This document shows, one piece after another, positions 40,216 to 42,308 of a stretch of 42,308 nt of DNA. Made by a program: the position numbers and the translations under genes. Numbering within the stretch: the first letter of the stretch is position 1; every line of letters starts with the position of its first letter. The notes under the pieces are model-generated. The model was not told the origin of the DNA and searched no databases. It was given only the letters and a program-made list of their open reading frames with translations. Where the stretch lies: contig CANRIW010000016.1 in the NCBI GenBank assembly GCA_947630785.1, positions 1 through 42,308 of the forward strand, in the 5' to 3' direction. The DNA is from an uncultured Oscillospiraceae bacterium (GTDB lineage: Bacteria; Bacillota; Clostridia; Oscillospirales; Oscillospiraceae).

Positions 40216-40700
40216 GCCCCCGCGCCTCCTCTCAGCGCCAAGGCAAGCTCGGTCCCGCTCCCGTCAGCGCCCTCGATCTCCACGCGCAGCAGCCCGTCCT
40301 CCAGCGAGAACCGGACCTGCTCCGCCTCCACGATTCGTTCCCCGTCCTCCGGGAAAAATTCCGCGCCCTCGAAGGTGAACAGTTCGCGCACCCAGCCGTC
40401 GCTGCAATACACGCTGGTGATATAGGTCTCCCCGCCGATCTCCTCAGAGTAGGAGAGGATGTCTATGCCGTCCGACGTCTCCACCCTGAGCGCGCTCCCG
40501 GACGGCACCTGGCGCACCTTTGTCGCGATATACTGCGCGCATATCCGCCGCCCGTAGGCCGCCTGGCCCTCCGCCGTCAGATCCCGGTACACCTTCGCCC
40601 CCGTCAGCAGCACGGACAGTACGCATCCCGCGAACACCCCGAACAGCACCAGGGTGATCAGCCCGTCGATTTGATGTTTTCGCTGCCGTTGGCGCCCCAT
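40212..40700 (-). CDS. DUF4860-type pilus-operon protein
   Basis: 162 residues with one membrane helix (about 11-34, IDGLITLVLFGVFAGCVLSVLL) and a beta-rich extracellular domain (SALRVETSDGIDILSYSEEIGGETYITSVYCSDG). The IDGLxTLVLF start and layout fit DUF4860 proteins, which accompany type IV pilus genes in Clostridia. ATG 40700 follows GAGGAAGAG. Stop and next start overlap (ATGA). Confidence 0.75.
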   Translation of the reverse strand: MGRQRQRKHQIDGLITLVLFGVFAGCVLSVLLTGAKVYRDLTAEGQAAYGRRICAQYIATKVRQVPSGSALRVETSDGIDILSYSEEIGGETYITSVYCSDGWVRELFTFEGAEFFPEDGERIVEAEQVRFSLEDGLLRVEIEGADGSGTELALALRGGAGA

Positions 40701-40719
40701 GGCTCTTCCTCTCTTCCTC

Positions 40720-41046
40720 TCAGTCCGCTCGCTCCAGCACCGTGAACACGGGCATCAGATTCGACGCGAACACCTGATAGTCCACAAAGTATCGTTCCTC
40801 GTCCACCTGCAGGCCGTACCGCTCCTGCATGTACTCTACTGTGGGCGGATAGATGCCCTCCGCCGCGTAGCACGCCGCCGCGGTCCGCCGGATCGTCTCC
40901 TCCAGTTGCCGCCTGCCCTCGTCTCCGCTCCCGTTCTCCAGGTTGGAAAGCCCTGTGAAAAAGCACAGCAGCACCGCCACAACCAAGATCGGCATGATCA
41001 GTCCCCACAGCAGACCTGGCAGCCGCCTCTTTATCCGTTTCGTCAT
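40720..41046 (-). CDS. Small membrane protein of the pilus operon
   Basis: 108 residues: basic head (MTKRIKRRLPG), one membrane helix (about 12-32), then a soluble part with RRTAAACYAAEGIYPPTVEYMQERYGL, a segment reminiscent of the pilin alpha-1 C-terminal half and the YPP-x-L-xYL loop of pseudopilins. It begins seven bases after the PilC/GspF stop. Probable minor pilin or assembly factor; no named family recognised. Confidence 0.72.
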   Translation of the reverse strand: MTKRIKRRLPGLLWGLIMPILVVAVLLCFFTGLSNLENGSGDEGRRQLEETIRRTAAACYAAEGIYPPTVEYMQERYGLQVDEERYFVDYQVFASNLMPVFTVLERAD

Positions 41047-41052
41047 CGCCGC

Positions 41053-42099
41053 TCACCCGATCGCCGACATGATGTTCATCAGCGGCAGCATCACCGACAG
41101 CAGGATCAGGCCCACCAGGATCGACGTCACCATCACCAGCGCGGGCTCCACACGCCCCACCAGCTCCTGCAGCGCCATCTCGCTGTCCTCCGTCAGCCGC
41201 CGCGCGATCTGTTCCATCGCCGCGTCCCCGGTCCCGCTCCGCAGCCCCAGCTCCAGCAGCCGGCACTCCGCCTGCGGCAGCACTTGGGACCCCTTCATCG
41301 CCTCGGCCATGGACTCTCCGGCCTCCAGCCGCTTCACGCAGTCCAGACAGCGGGCCTTGGCCGGGGGCACCGAGTCCAGCAGGGAGGCGGCGGTGGACAG
41401 CGCCTCCTCCAGAGGCAGCCCGCTGCTCAGCCCCATGGACAGGGACTGGGCGAACCGCGCCGTGTTTATCTTCCGCGACACGCCTTTATCTCCCATCCGC
41501 TTCCGCCAAAAGCCCGTCAGCTTCTCCCGGAACGCCGGCACCGCGGCAAACAGGACGACCAGTACCACGATGACGGCCAATATCACGCACAGCGCCGGCA
41601 TCGCCGCGTCCAGCGCCTGGCCGAAGCGTAGCAGCCCTCCGGCGATGCCGGTCAGGCTCCCGCCCAGGTAGGCGTACACATCGTTGAACACCGGCAGCAC
41701 CCGCACCAGCAGGATCCCGATCACCGCCAGCATGATCACCAGCAGGATCGCCGGATACAGCAGCGCCGACCGGATCTGCCGGTTGAGCCTGGACCGGTCC
41801 TCGTAGTGCCGCGCCAAAGCGGACAGGGCCTCCTCCATCCGCCCGGAACGCTCTCCGACCTCCAGCAGGCCGCACACGTAGTCCGGAAAGCTCTTCGAAG
41901 CCCGGAACGCCTCCGCCAGTGAGGCGCCCTCGTCCACCTGCTGCGCCATCCCGCTCAGCACCTGGCGGCAGACGCCTTCCTGCTCCTCCTCCGCCAGCAG
42001 CGAAAGCCCGTCTCCGGCCCCTACGCCCGCGTGGAGCAGCATGGACAGCCCCTGGCACAGGGTGCTGATTTCATCGTTGGTCAGTTTTCGTTTTTCCAT
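41053..42099 (-). CDS. pilC: Type II secretion/pilus inner-membrane protein F (PilC/GspF)
   Basis: Polytopic platform protein of type IV pili. 348 residues with two repeated GspF domains: the first (LCQGLSMLLHAGVGAGDGLSLL, GASLAEAFRAS, VGERSGRMEEALSALARHYE) and the second (FAQSLSMGLSSGLPLEEALSTA, ELGLRSGTGDAAMEQIARRL), each followed by membrane helices; the last is LVMVTSILVGLILLSVMLPL. It is the first complete gene of the minus-strand pilus operon in the window; a hairpin lies 50 bases upstream of its start. Confidence 0.9.
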   Translation of the reverse strand: MEKRKLTNDEISTLCQGLSMLLHAGVGAGDGLSLLAEEEQEGVCRQVLSGMAQQVDEGASLAEAFRASKSFPDYVCGLLEVGERSGRMEEALSALARHYEDRSRLNRQIRSALLYPAILLVIMLAVIGILLVRVLPVFNDVYAYLGGSLTGIAGGLLRFGQALDAAMPALCVILAVIVVLVVLFAAVPAFREKLTGFWRKRMGDKGVSRKINTARFAQSLSMGLSSGLPLEEALSTAASLLDSVPPAKARCLDCVKRLEAGESMAEAMKGSQVLPQAECRLLELGLRSGTGDAAMEQIARRLTEDSEMALQELVGRVEPALVMVTSILVGLILLSVMLPLMNIMSAIG

Positions 42100-42148
42100 A
42101 TGCGGCAGCGCTCCAATCTGGACCGCCCGTGGGGGCGGACGATAAATA

Positions 42149-42177
42149 AATGGGCTTGCAGATTCTGCAAGCCCATT
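42149..42177 (-). terminator. Strong hairpin upstream of the pilus operon
   Basis: AATGGGCTTGCAG (42149-42161), ATT, CTGCAAGCCCATT (42165-42177): perfect 13-bp stem, followed on the minus strand by TTATTTATCG. Likely ends the transcript of the gene entering from the right. Confidence 0.85.
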
Positions 42178-42231
42178 CTAAACCATTTCCGGCCGTTCGT
42201 AAAGAGGGAATTTACACGCATTTTCCCCGGC

Positions 42232-42308
42232 TCAATAGAAATATTTGGCGCTGTAGTTTTTGCCGTCGCCGATGTATTTCATGATCGACGCGCTCTGTTT
42301 CCCGGAGG
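42232..42308 (-). CDS. C-terminal end of an unidentified gene (partial)
   Basis: A minus-strand frame runs from the window end to TGA at 42234-42232 and reads SGKQSASIMKYIGDGKNYSAKYFY at its end. The stop is followed by a terminator hairpin on the same strand. Only 24 codons are visible, so the family cannot be named. Confidence 0.4.
   Translation of the reverse strand, partial: SGKQSASIMKYIGDGKNYSAKYFY

Overview
The window looks like a chromosome segment of a GC-rich gut Clostridium relative (class Clostridia, probably Oscillospiraceae of the Flavonifractor/Lawsonibacter/Intestinimonas kind). I infer this from gene content: a V-type ATP synthase operon, an SLH surface protein, class B sortase, a type IV pilus-like cluster, a sporulation-type Cys/Gly-rich small protein, and Firmicutes-style Shine-Dalgarno sites and sigma-A promoters. 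No 16S or other marker is present, so the genus is not established.

Layout. 1-3038 (+): end of a V-ATPase operon (subunits A, B, D), closed by a 17-bp-stem terminator. 3378-9109: a decayed mobilizable element. It holds the C-terminal stub of a large serine recombinase back to back with the C-terminal stub of a RepA-like helicase, then a candidate oriT, mobC, a relaxase, a small unlisted ORF, and two overlapping serine recombinases, the second C-terminally truncated. 9160-10983: an AT-rich defence-island remnant with an in-frame HsdR/HsdS chimera and a two-gene HEPN-like/hypothetical pair. 11040-14406: a region bounded by tRNA-Leu(UAG) and tRNA-Val(GAC), both on the minus strand. It holds six 58-nt truncated tRNA-Leu-like repeats, two copies of a small unknown gene (one broken), an HNH nuclease-like gene and a sigma-70-like gene whose start is frame-shifted at an A7 tract. 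14538-24295 (+): ordinary chromosome with TagA/WecG glycosyltransferase, DJ-1/PfpI, MltG, U32 peptidase, CDF cation transporter, a PhoB-type two-component pair, an HtrA-type protease and BirA, plus a 53-aa Cys/Gly-rich membrane peptide on the minus strand that is shorter than most gene callers report.

24403-33552 is the metabolic centrepiece. A minus-strand operon carries a GntR/FadR regulator, a molybdopterin oxidoreductase, a four-cluster ferredoxin subunit, a TorD-AsrA fusion, AsrB and, after a short gap, an N-acetylhexosamine-1-kinase-like gene. Divergent from it are mobA (molybdenum cofactor guanylyltransferase) and a PhlG/phloretin-hydrolase-like gene. A perfect 27-bp palindrome overlaps the gntR promoter. 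AsrAB appear without the siroheme subunit AsrC, and the Mo enzyme has no Tat signal and no membrane anchor. I infer a soluble NAD(P)H-driven molybdenum reductase, possibly acting on an aromatic or polyphenol-derived substrate.

33623-33922 is a compact inverted-repeat locus that looks like a type I toxin unit: convergent consensus promoters, a 31-aa membrane peptide, a hairpin hiding its Shine-Dalgarno, and terminators. Next come a phage-tail-like small gene with a hairpin over its ribosome site (33992-34408), a large SLH surface protein with a long leader (34478-37211), sortase B, and a minus-strand type IV pilus operon (PilT-like ATPase, small membrane/pilin-like proteins, DUF4860 protein, PilC/GspF) running to the window end.

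The best candidates for something undescribed are the tRNA-Leu-like leader repeats with their gene cassettes, the AsrC-less Mo/Asr system with the TorD-AsrA fusion, and the inverted-repeat small-peptide locus.
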